DNA from: Vulcanimicrobiota bacterium
Lineage (GTDB): Bacteria; Vulcanimicrobiota; JAJTBE01
Assembly: GCA_021107945.1 (NCBI GenBank)
Contig: JAIORV010000208.1
Coordinates: forward strand, 1-49,497
DNA: 49,497 bases
Direction: 5' to 3'
Below, piece by piece: positions 26,431-35,117 of the stretch. How positions within the stretch are numbered: position 1 is the stretch's first letter; each line of letters begins with the position of its first letter. The position numbers and the translations under genes were made by a program. Under the pieces are notes generated by a model. It saw only the letters and a program-made list of their open reading frames with translations. It made no database searches and had not been told where the DNA came from.

Positions 26431-27450
26431 ATGGATAAGACAGTTGATTCCGACGGAAAGAGTAAATTACTACTGCTGACCAATTCCGCAGGTGAACAAC
26501 AACCGGATTCAGGGATAATGAATCAGCAACAGGAAATGGGGGGATCTCCCATTCAACCTATAAATGAGGATCCCACTGAAGTTCAGGGGAAAAGTTATAA
26601 GGAATCCACAGATGAGTTAATGACAACTGTGGGAGATATCGCAGAGGATAAACCGATAACAAAACCTGACTTACCCGATACCACTGTTCCCGATATCCCG
26701 TTTCCTGATTTGGTTTCAACCACATTAATGAAAATCGAGATGGACATAAAAGAGGTTCAAGAGTCGTTCGGCAAAATGGGAAACCGTATTTCAAACCTGG
26801 AGTCCCTGGCGGAGAAAACCGCCAATCAGGTAAGCTACCTGCCTCCAAACGTTCGCATGCTGGGTAAAAAGATTGACGGCCTGACCACCTCGATCAGCGA
26901 AACACGTTACCGGGGATTACTATTGGATCTTCTTGGAATATTCGACCTTATCGATCAATTGCTTCTCTCGTCCCGGGACACAGAGCATTACAGCAGTGAA
27001 GATCATCGTCGTAATTATGAAATTTTACGCACACAAATTCGTCAGATTCTTGATGTCAACGAACTCTCGGAGATTTCCACCGACGGTTTCTTCGACCCGA
27101 AAATACACAGGGCAAAGGGAAGTATCCCTTGCGATGATCCCGGGAAGGTTAACCGCATATTGAAGGTATATCGCCCCGGTTTTCGCACAGAGGAATCAAT
27201 ACTGCGATTTGCCGAGGTTGCCATCGGGAAGCTTGAAACGGTGAAGATGGTAAGAAGCGACGATGTGATTCTTACAGGAAGACCAGCGGAAGTAAAATCC
27301 GAAAACAGAGTAAAACCGGATAAGACAAAAAAGCCTGGAGATGACAGTCCGGTCGCTGACAGAGATACCATAATGGAACCTGTTATCACCATGAAAGATT
27401 TTTTAGGGAAATCCGATTATATTCCCCCTGATTATGATATCCCTGATTAA
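26431..27450 (+). CDS. GrpE-like nucleotide exchange factor, copy 2
   Basis: This 339-residue protein has a low-complexity acidic and proline-rich N-terminal third, probably disordered. A long helix follows (~110-185, MGNRISNLESLAEKTANQVS and onward), with the GrpE core LLLDLLGIFDLIDQLLLSS. The typical beta domain is FFDPKIHRAKGSIP followed by VNRILKVYRPGFRTEESILR. This is a clearer GrpE match than the protein at 20633. GrpE dimers exchange nucleotide on Hsp70; the Hsp70-vWA stop is one base away, so the pair is probably translated together. The ATG at 26431 follows AAGGGGGG. Confidence 0.88.
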   Translation: MDKTVDSDGKSKLLLLTNSAGEQQPDSGIMNQQQEMGGSPIQPINEDPTEVQGKSYKESTDELMTTVGDIAEDKPITKPDLPDTTVPDIPFPDLVSTTLMKIEMDIKEVQESFGKMGNRISNLESLAEKTANQVSYLPPNVRMLGKKIDGLTTSISETRYRGLLLDLLGIFDLIDQLLLSSRDTEHYSSEDHRRNYEILRTQIRQILDVNELSEISTDGFFDPKIHRAKGSIPCDDPGKVNRILKVYRPGFRTEESILRFAEVAIGKLETVKMVRSDDVILTGRPAEVKSENRVKPDKTKKPGDDSPVADRDTIMEPVITMKDFLGKSDYIPPDYDIPD

Positions 27451-27562
27451 AAATGACATTATTCAGGTAGCCGGCAGGCGATTGCCCCCGGGGATCTTAG
27501 AAGTTTTATTTGTGTTCTTTGTGAAGAATAGATACTGTAAAATATGAAAGGAGATGAGATCG

Positions 27563-29122
27563 ATGACTGTTAGGTGTGGAATTGATCTTGGAACTACATA
27601 CTCGGCAATCTCATGGTATGATGACTTCAACAACCGACTGGAAAATATTGAATTACCATATATATCGGACGGTCAGAAAATGGTAAGCTCGGTGGTCTAT
27701 TACCCCGGCGAGGGGCAGGAGCCTGTTGTCGGCGATACAGCCTGGAATTCCGCCAGGCAGTTCCCTGAAAGGGTAATTGTGGGTATAAAACGCTCAATGG
27801 GACTCGATTATAAGACTCCGCCCATAGACGGAAAGGAATACACTCCCCAGGAAGTCTCCTCGGTTATCCTTAAAGCTCTGGCGGAGGATGCGGGAAAAAT
27901 ACTTGCCGAGGAGGTCAAGGATGTCATAATTACCGTTCCCGCCCATTTCGGGGACAATGAACGTGCCGCCACGGAAGAAGCGGGAAAAATGGCGGGACTG
28001 AATGTGGTAGGCATCCTATCAGAACCACATGCGGCGGCGCTTGCCTATTCGGTACATAAGGTTATGGATATTGTTGACAAATATTTACTGGTGTATGATC
28101 TGGGAGGCGGAACATTCGACGTCACCCTCATACATGCCACAACGGAAGAGGGCGCGGGTAATGCACTCAGTCTGAAGATCGAAACTCTATGTAAGGACGG
28201 CAACCGCGGACTGGGAGGATTGGACTGGGATAGGGTTCTTGCCGCAATTGTCGGGGAGAAAGTCATGCAGGAACATGGAGTTGATGTGAGAGATGATCCG
28301 AGGAGTGAGGCGATTCTGTTGGACAACTGCGAAAAGGGAAAACGATACCTGAGCCGGACTCGTAATGTTTCCATCGCCACCGGGGAAGGACACCAGGTTG
28401 ATGTTTCACGCTCCGATTTCGAAGATCGCACAAGGGATCTGGTACTTCAGACACGGTTGTTGCTGGAGCAGGTGGTAGATGATGCCGAAGAACAGCACGG
28501 TATCGAAAAGGACAAAATCGATGTGGTGCTTGCCGGGGGATCCACGAGAATGCCCATGATTCGCGAGATGATTGAAGATGTAATGGGTAAGCCTCCCATT
28601 GAACATCGGAACCCGGACCTGCTTGTAACAGATGGAGCGGCATACTGGGCGCATCTGTTGAAAGAAGGTGGAACTGTAAAAGCCATCGAGCGTAAACCGG
28701 ATGGTGGTATCGAGGAAAAAATTATAAGTGTTCCCACAGATGAAATGATCGATCTTTCCATGTATGCAATCGGCATCGAGGTTGTAAAATCCGACGGAAA
28801 AGGTGGATGGACAAACTTCAACAAGGTAATCTTGCCTGTTGGAACCAGATATGATGGCAAGATGATAAAAAAGGAGTTTTACACCGCCGAGGACGGTATG
28901 CAGGAGATCCACATCAGGCTTTACAAGGGTGATGTGGAATCTCTTGACGAATGTCAACGAATAATGACATTTATCATTACCGATTTACCGTCTGATCTCC
29001 CCAGAGGAACAAGGGTAAACGTGGAGTTAGGTTATGATAATAATGGTATCATCCGCGGCACGGCCCTTGTCGAGACTGGTCAGAAAGTTGATATTATTGT
29101 CGAAAGAGACAAGATAGTATAG
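27563..29122 (+). CDS. Hsp70, third paralogue
   Basis: This 519-residue protein has an ATPase domain at ~1-365 (CGIDLGTTYSAISWYD, VYDLGGGTFDVTLI, VVLAGGSTRMPMIREM) and a shortened substrate-binding beta domain at ~395-515. There is no helical lid. The absence of a lid suggests permanent or non-canonical client binding. The ATG at 27563 is chosen over 27554 because GGAG lies 9 nt before it. The next gene, whose product may carry a J-like N-terminus, starts 21 nt downstream. It is the third distinct Hsp70 within 8 kb, and the three are too diverged to be recent copies. Confidence 0.93.
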   Translation: MTVRCGIDLGTTYSAISWYDDFNNRLENIELPYISDGQKMVSSVVYYPGEGQEPVVGDTAWNSARQFPERVIVGIKRSMGLDYKTPPIDGKEYTPQEVSSVILKALAEDAGKILAEEVKDVIITVPAHFGDNERAATEEAGKMAGLNVVGILSEPHAAALAYSVHKVMDIVDKYLLVYDLGGGTFDVTLIHATTEEGAGNALSLKIETLCKDGNRGLGGLDWDRVLAAIVGEKVMQEHGVDVRDDPRSEAILLDNCEKGKRYLSRTRNVSIATGEGHQVDVSRSDFEDRTRDLVLQTRLLLEQVVDDAEEQHGIEKDKIDVVLAGGSTRMPMIREMIEDVMGKPPIEHRNPDLLVTDGAAYWAHLLKEGGTVKAIERKPDGGIEEKIISVPTDEMIDLSMYAIGIEVVKSDGKGGWTNFNKVILPVGTRYDGKMIKKEFYTAEDGMQEIHIRLYKGDVESLDECQRIMTFIITDLPSDLPRGTRVNVELGYDNNGIIRGTALVETGQKVDIIVERDKIV

Positions 29123-29143
29123 AAGTTTGCAGGGGGTTCTATC

Positions 29144-32100
29144 ATGACTGTACAAAAAGCAAAATCGAACAAGAAAGCGGCGTCTTCAGGAATGACGGCT
29201 CAGGAAGTAATTGATATGTTTGCAGAATTGGGTCTCCCGGTTTGCGATGACGGCGACGCTGTAGAAAAGGCTGTAAAAAAACAAAGAAGACGACGTTTGA
29301 GAGAAAAGCATAGTCCTGATCCCCATATTAGCCACCTTGCCGGTATATGGTTCAAGAACTTGGAGAAAATGAAGAACGATCGCCCGGAGTTGATCCCGAT
29401 TGTCTATGAAAGATTTTGCGGTCTTGCAAGTGTCGCTCTCGAAGGTGCGACGATAAACAAGATGACCCCGGAGCTTGCAAAGAGACTTCTTAATTTTGCG
29501 TACCAGGAATGCCGTGTTGATGATAAACTGGCAAGCCGGTTTCTCGATGACTATATGAGGGAAAAGGGAATAAAGAGAGGCAAACCCCTTGTACACCCCG
29601 CCCCTGTTACTGAATTTACCGCAAACAGTGGAAAAGGTGAAATTTCCCTGAGTTGGAAACTACCCGGCAAGAAATGTGACGAGATTGAGATAGAGCGTGA
29701 AGAGGTCTTCCCGGAGGCTGGAAAGCATGCAGGCGGGAAGTCTTCCCTGTCAAAAATCGATGTTACCACATTGGGGCAATTACACAGGATAAAGGTTTAT
29801 AATGGGCGGCGAACTTCCTGGCTTGATAAAGATGTAAATTCCGGAACCCAATACAGGTATCGGATACATTCAATCTTTTCGGGTTGTAAGGGTGTCGATA
29901 CTGTTGATAATGCGGTATGCATAGGCGAAGTGGAAAACCGGAACGCAAGGTGGAAGGAAGGAAGTATATGCCTTGATTGGAAATTGCCATCGGATGATGT
30001 ATCGGTACTAATATTCAGGCGGAAAGGCTCGTCCCCTTCCATCGGGACCGGGGCTGAAGGATTGGAGCCTACTGATGGATCTACACAAAATGTATATTGG
30101 GGAGTAAGTGACTCCTGGAAAGACTCGTCGGAGTTGACCGAGGGCGCAACATATTATTATAAAATTGTGCAGGATTTCGGAAAGGGAGTTTATTCCAACG
30201 GCGTAACCGTCTCGGTAGGAGTCCCCAAGCCTCCTCCTCCCGTTCCTTATGTTACCGCATCGTATAGTCCAGGTAAGAATAAGGATCAGGTATCATTAAA
30301 GTGGGGTCCCGCCCCCGGAAATGTGAATGTGGAGTATGTGGTGGTACGGCGCGACGGAAGCGATCCGCCGGGACGGGTAGAGGAAGGCATTAAAATCCTT
30401 AAAACACCGCAGACAGATCACCTTGACGAAAATGTCGTATCAGGCCAACGATATACTTACGCCGTGTTTACCAGGTCCGGTGAAATATATAGCCGGAGAG
30501 GAACGGCGTCATCACAGGTTGACATCCTCACCGAGGTGAGAGACCTGGAAGCGGAAGGTGGCGATGGAACCGTCGAATTACACTGGGAGATACCGGAAAA
30601 TGTTACGCGTATGAATATCCAGCGAAGCCTGGGACCGCCAAAAGATCACATGGACGGCCACCTTGTGACGACAACCGGCAAGGGTTATGCAAAGGACGAG
30701 GGACTCGCCAACAGCAGGCGTTACCATTACCTTGTATCCTGCGTATATCGTCCCGACGGAACAACCGATGTCTTCTCACCGGGTTCCCGGACTCAGGCGA
30801 TACCGGATCAGCCCCCGGACATGGCTGGGGATTTCACAGTTCAGGCTCACGGACAGGAGGTTCTTTGTAAATGGTCCCCCCCGGGTCATGGTAAGGCTGT
30901 GGTGATACGATCAGCGAACCCCCATGGACACCCGCCGGGATACCACCTGAAAAAAGAAGAACTGGACCTTCTCGGTGAACGGATTATCACTGAAAATGAT
31001 CAGGCATTGGACACTCATCCAGATAGGGAGAAACCATATTATAGTATTTTCACCGTAGCGGGGTCGAACGCCGTGGCGGGAGGTAAAGGCTGTTGTATTG
31101 TCTGTCCCGACGTTACAGGTCTTAAATTGACTGCCACAAGTGAAGGAGTGTCACTTCGCTGGACCTGGCCCGATGTATGCACATCGGTCGTAATTGCACG
31201 ACGCTTGAATACTTGGCCCGAGGGACCCAATGACCCGCAGGCAACCCGATTTGTCTGTGCCATTACCGAATACAAGACGGCAGGCGACAAGTTCCTCGAC
31301 GCAATTCAGCAGGAACGGGGAATGTACCACTATATTGTATATGCGAAGTGCTCCGGGCTTTCCGGCGGATTTTTCTCTCCGGGACAGGAAATGGGCTGTC
31401 GTAAAGCTGTTCAATGGGGTCCCTGGATGATCATACAATACAAGTTATCATCACCCCGGGAGAGATCTCATCGGGATAAGGATGTACTTCTCAACTGGAA
31501 TGTGGAAAAGCCTTTCCCTGATTTCTCAGGATTCGCTCTTGTTGCAAATGATCAAAGGATACCGTCATCTATAACCGACGGCATTGAAATATTTCGCTGG
31601 AAACCGGGGGAAGGTGAGGTTGCCGGAGAGCATGAGGATTGGATCAATATCGAGCCGATTCAAAAAGAACGCTGGGCAAGATTTTTCGCCAAGCTAATTG
31701 TCATCGACCCGATACAGGCTGATGCGACCCTGATCATCCACCCCAATATATGCGAGACAATTTCAGATAAGGGCGTGCTACAAACCTTCGTCGAGTATAA
31801 GATTGAGCGGGGAATGTGGCATAAATTTATCGGTTTATTCAAAAAGAAAATAAAGGGACGATATTGCTCCGGTGTACCAGATACAATTATCTGCCCCACC
31901 TGTTTCAGGGAGTTTCCAATATGCGAGATGAAATTCACCTCTTATGGCAGTGGAGAAGACCCCATTCCCGGAAAGCATACATTGATACATAAGATTTTGC
32001 GTAAACCTCCGGAGCCTCCCGTCATAAACGGAAAAAAACGCACCAAAAAATTATGTCCGGAAAGTGCTGATCATGTGTTACCGATTACCGCTGGGACACA

Positions 32101-32977
32101 TGGGAGCCTGATAATAGGATTGATCGGCGCAAAATTCAGCGGCAAGACCCATTATATAGCATCCCTTGTGAATCGCCTTGAGGGACAGGTTGGAAGGGAT
32201 CTTGAAGCGGCTCTCAATTCTGTAACTGAAATAACACAGGATCGATATAGAGATGATTTCAAACCATTATTTGAGACACTTTTACCACGCGGTGTCACAA
32301 TTGGTACACCGCCCCCCCTCATTTATGATCTAACAATAGACGGGAAACTATGGGGTGAGAATAGCGTAAGATCCGTAACCCTTGCACTTTATGAAACTGC
32401 GGGTGAAAATTTTAATGATCCCAAAGCGGTGCGACAGATGATTGAATATCTTAAGGTAGCTTCAGGAGTTATGTTCCTGATTGATCCATTGCAGTCAAAA
32501 GAAGTACGCAACCGGATAACGGATCAAACTTCAAGTCCTGAATTTTATGAGGAAGCTTCTCCAAATGAGGTAATCAGTCGCGTGCTTACAGAGCTTCAGA
32601 ATGGCGGAATTATTTCTCACGGAGGTAAGCTTTCGATCCCAATTGCATGTGTTTTTACAAAGTGTGATGTATTACGCGATTCCGGATTGATTGAGCCAAA
32701 TCGCCTCTGGAGCACCGACACAAGGCACATTGGTTATTTCAACATAGAAGCCCATAACGATATGGCGGGAATGATGGGTGAATATATACAACGATTGATC
32801 CCGGCGGCTTATAACACTGTAAGGCAGAGGTTCTCCCGTCATGCTTTCTTTGGTGTTTCAGCGACGGGATGCGCGCCGAACAAGAAAACCGGCCGATTTG
32901 ATTTTATCTCACCCTGGAGAGTCGAGGATCCGCTTTTGTGGTTGCTATACGAGTTGGGTGTGATACAGGGTCGGTAA
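29144..32977 (+). CDS. Giant FnIII-like / GTPase protein with possible divergent J-domain
   Basis: In this 1277-residue protein, residues ~17-95 are helical with a basic helix and a REKHSPDP turn, then LAGIWFKNLEKMKND. This resembles a J-domain whose HPD has been altered. Residues ~155-780 contain about six fibronectin-III-like beta modules (e.g. ISLSWKLPG, VELHWEIPEN, VLCKWSPPG, VSLRWTWPD). A beta domain at ~790-900 is shared with 33260. CPTC at 917-920 starts a zinc-like knuckle. The C-terminal GTPase has GAKFSGKT at 995-1002, a G3-like ETAG, and TKCD. It resembles the DO-GTPase1 family. It is probably a scaffold joining Hsp70 to a nucleotide switch. No signal peptide or membrane segment is seen. 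Confidence 0.85.
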   Translation: MTVQKAKSNKKAASSGMTAQEVIDMFAELGLPVCDDGDAVEKAVKKQRRRRLREKHSPDPHISHLAGIWFKNLEKMKNDRPELIPIVYERFCGLASVALEGATINKMTPELAKRLLNFAYQECRVDDKLASRFLDDYMREKGIKRGKPLVHPAPVTEFTANSGKGEISLSWKLPGKKCDEIEIEREEVFPEAGKHAGGKSSLSKIDVTTLGQLHRIKVYNGRRTSWLDKDVNSGTQYRYRIHSIFSGCKGVDTVDNAVCIGEVENRNARWKEGSICLDWKLPSDDVSVLIFRRKGSSPSIGTGAEGLEPTDGSTQNVYWGVSDSWKDSSELTEGATYYYKIVQDFGKGVYSNGVTVSVGVPKPPPPVPYVTASYSPGKNKDQVSLKWGPAPGNVNVEYVVVRRDGSDPPGRVEEGIKILKTPQTDHLDENVVSGQRYTYAVFTRSGEIYSRRGTASSQVDILTEVRDLEAEGGDGTVELHWEIPENVTRMNIQRSLGPPKDHMDGHLVTTTGKGYAKDEGLANSRRYHYLVSCVYRPDGTTDVFSPGSRTQAIPDQPPDMAGDFTVQAHGQEVLCKWSPPGHGKAVVIRSANPHGHPPGYHLKKEELDLLGERIITENDQALDTHPDREKPYYSIFTVAGSNAVAGGKGCCIVCPDVTGLKLTATSEGVSLRWTWPDVCTSVVIARRLNTWPEGPNDPQATRFVCAITEYKTAGDKFLDAIQQERGMYHYIVYAKCSGLSGGFFSPGQEMGCRKAVQWGPWMIIQYKLSSPRERSHRDKDVLLNWNVEKPFPDFSGFALVANDQRIPSSITDGIEIFRWKPGEGEVAGEHEDWINIEPIQKERWARFFAKLIVIDPIQADATLIIHPNICETISDKGVLQTFVEYKIERGMWHKFIGLFKKKIKGRYCSGVPDTIICPTCFREFPICEMKFTSYGSGEDPIPGKHTLIHKILRKPPEPPVINGKKRTKKLCPESADHVLPITAGTHGSLIIGLIGAKFSGKTHYIASLVNRLEGQVGRDLEAALNSVTEITQDRYRDDFKPLFETLLPRGVTIGTPPPLIYDLTIDGKLWGENSVRSVTLALYETAGENFNDPKAVRQMIEYLKVASGVMFLIDPLQSKEVRNRITDQTSSPEFYEEASPNEVISRVLTELQNGGIISHGGKLSIPIACVFTKCDVLRDSGLIEPNRLWSTDTRHIGYFNIEAHNDMAGMMGEYIQRLIPAAYNTVRQRFSRHAFFGVSATGCAPNKKTGRFDFISPWRVEDPLLWLLYELGVIQGR

Positions 32978-33259
32978 AACTTAATTATAGTAGTGAATAA
33001 CTTTAATCCTTTAATGCAAGGGAAAGCTAAAACTTTCCGCTAACAGTAAATGAGGATAATGTAATATTGCTAAAATTCAGTTTATCAATAATTTGGGTAG
33101 TTGCCGGTTATTATTCAGACCACCCCCCGATTTGGGTAGAGGCTGGTCTCCTGACCAGGCTTAAAATGGCATAAAATTGAGGTTGGGAAACCTCTCCTAC
33201 AGGATAGGACTGAATAAATAGAGTTGCCGGTCGGAGACCGACAACCGGAGAATAGTAAA
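32978..33259. other. Intergenic gap with palindromic repeats
   Basis: These 282 bp hold a diverged paired-hairpin repeat and, just before the next gene, GCCGGTCGGAGACCGAC, which can fold on itself. No gene is seen. Confidence 0.6.
33137..33201. repeat. Paired-hairpin intergenic repeat, copy 3 (diverged)
   Basis: It carries the stem GAGGTTGGGAAACCTC and the ending TCTCCTAC, as at 4443-4490. The first hairpin is replaced by a different palindrome (CTGGTCTCCTGACCAG). Confidence 0.55.
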
Positions 33260-34978
33260 ATGACGAAACAAGATAAAATAGAAAACTCAGGAGAAAGTGT
33301 TGTCCATACGGACTCCCGGATGATATTGCGCTACCGGTTATCTTCATCGAATAGGAATTCATTTCACAGGGGTAAGGATATTCGTCTTACATGGAGTGTT
33401 GAAAATCCTATCCCTGATTTCTCAGGATTCGCTCTTGTTGCAAATGGTCAAAGGATACCGTTATCCATATCAGACGGCATTGAAATATTTCGCTGGACAC
33501 CTGAGAAGGATGAGGTAATGGGAGTCCATAGAGTACGGATAAGTCTTGAGCCGATTCAAAGTCGTCGTTGGGCTCACTTTTGTTGCAAGGCTATGTTGAT
33601 GGATCATTCACAGAGTGATTCCATTCTAATTATCCATCCGAATACATGCATTCCCATTTCGGATAGGGGCGAAATACTAAGAATCGGGACTAATGGAAAA
33701 AGGAAATACAGGGGAGGCGTGCCGGATACAATAACATGCCCGACTTGCTTTAAGGAGTTTCCTATTAATGTGATGTTATTTACCTCAAACGATCCCAAAG
33801 AAAAGCCGATACCTGGAAAATATACTTTAATTGACAGGCTTTTAGGCAGGCCGGTACAACCGCCTAAAAATGAGAAAGGAAAGATACTCACCATAAAAAC
33901 ATGCCCAGAAAGTAAATATCATATATTGCCTGCCACCGCCGGAACACGTGAAATTCTGATAATTGGATTTGTTGCATCCAAATACAGCGGAAAGACGACC
34001 TACTTAACATCACTTATGGAATGGTTAACAAACAGGGCAAGCAATGATTTTGAGATAAGTATTACGCCTGCAACTGAAGAGACGAAGGAAATTTTCGAAA
34101 GAGAACTTTATTATTACCTTTTTGAGCATAGATTACAACTTGGTGTGACAGTTGGAACGCCTCCCCCCCTTATTTATGATCTGACAATTGACGGAAAACT
34201 TTGGGGAGGGAAGAAAATTGCTCTGGGGAAAGGATTGAACATAGACGGCAAATTCAAGATTCCATTGGATGGGAGACTATTTGGAGTGAAACAGGGACAA
34301 CCTGTCACGCTTGCATTCCACCACACTGCAGGTCAAATGCCCATGTTCGCTGTTTTAAAGAATCAAAAACGATCTGTGACACTTGTATTTTATCACACTG
34401 CGGGGGAAAATTTTGATGAACCCGAAGTGGTGCGGAAGATGGTAAGGTACCTTAAAGTAGCTTCGGGACTCATCTTCGTGATTGATCCCTTAAAATTTGA
34501 AGCAGTATGCAACCAGTTGCCTGATTCAGCCCCAAAACACCAGTTTGGTGGAGAACTTTCCCCAAAAGAGATAATCGACCGTTGTATGATGGAAATGGAG
34601 AACGAAGTAGTTGTGGCTCAAGCAGGTAAGTTTTCGATCCCAATTGCTTGCGTTTTTACAATGTGCGATGTATTGAGAGACTACGGTCTGATTGATCCCA
34701 ATCGCTTATGGTGCAGTGATAGAGTGCATAAAGGCCATTTCAACATAGAAGCCCACAATGATATGACGGGAATGATGGGTGAATATATGCAAAGATGGTG
34801 TCCGGCGGCATATAATACTATAAGGCAGAAATTTTCCCGCCATGCTTTCTTTGGAGTTTCTGCTACGGGATGCGCGCCGGCCAAGAAAACCGGCATCTAT
34901 GATTTCATCTCGCCCTGGAGAGTTGAAGATCCGCTCTTATGGTTGCTATACGAATTGGGTGTGATACCGGGGAGGTAA
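33260..34978 (+). CDS. GTPase-domain paralogue (DO-GTPase1-like) with duplicated G3 region
   Basis: This 572-residue protein corresponds to the C-terminal part of 29144: the same beta domain (ILRYRLSSSNRNSFHRGKD, DFSGFALVANGQRIP), CPTCFKEFP, then the GTPase. The P-loop is ASKYSGKT at 239-246. The G3-like motif occurs twice, HTAGQ at ~355-359 and HTAGEN at ~379-384, within a duplicated segment absent from the long paralogue. The G4 position is TMCD at 467-470 where 29144 has TKCD, losing the usual lysine, so nucleotide specificity or binding may be altered. The ATG at 33260 follows GGAG at 10 nt. It is followed by the GAP1-like gene, the usual partner of such GTPases. Confidence 0.85.
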   Translation: MTKQDKIENSGESVVHTDSRMILRYRLSSSNRNSFHRGKDIRLTWSVENPIPDFSGFALVANGQRIPLSISDGIEIFRWTPEKDEVMGVHRVRISLEPIQSRRWAHFCCKAMLMDHSQSDSILIIHPNTCIPISDRGEILRIGTNGKRKYRGGVPDTITCPTCFKEFPINVMLFTSNDPKEKPIPGKYTLIDRLLGRPVQPPKNEKGKILTIKTCPESKYHILPATAGTREILIIGFVASKYSGKTTYLTSLMEWLTNRASNDFEISITPATEETKEIFERELYYYLFEHRLQLGVTVGTPPPLIYDLTIDGKLWGGKKIALGKGLNIDGKFKIPLDGRLFGVKQGQPVTLAFHHTAGQMPMFAVLKNQKRSVTLVFYHTAGENFDEPEVVRKMVRYLKVASGLIFVIDPLKFEAVCNQLPDSAPKHQFGGELSPKEIIDRCMMEMENEVVVAQAGKFSIPIACVFTMCDVLRDYGLIDPNRLWCSDRVHKGHFNIEAHNDMTGMMGEYMQRWCPAAYNTIRQKFSRHAFFGVSATGCAPAKKTGIYDFISPWRVEDPLLWLLYELGVIPGR

Positions 34979-35035
34979 ATTTATTCGATGACATTAAATA
35001 AAAATCTATGGTTTAGCACTTTCTGCAAGGAACAT

Positions 35036-35070
35036 TGAGATTGCTTCGTCGCAGGCTCCTCGCAATGACA
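35036..35070. repeat. Short intergenic repeat of the GATTGCTTCGTCGC...CTCGCAATGACA type
   Basis: This 35-bp motif contains TTGCTTCGTCGC and CCTCGCAATGACA, arranged as an imperfect inverted repeat (ATTGC...GCAAT). Only one copy is visible in the window. Similar motifs are common in gaps of environmental bacterial genomes. Confidence 0.5.
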
Positions 35071-35117
35071 AAGTGCGAAAGTCCTGACAAAAAAATTAGA
35101 ACGGAGGTATAACAATT

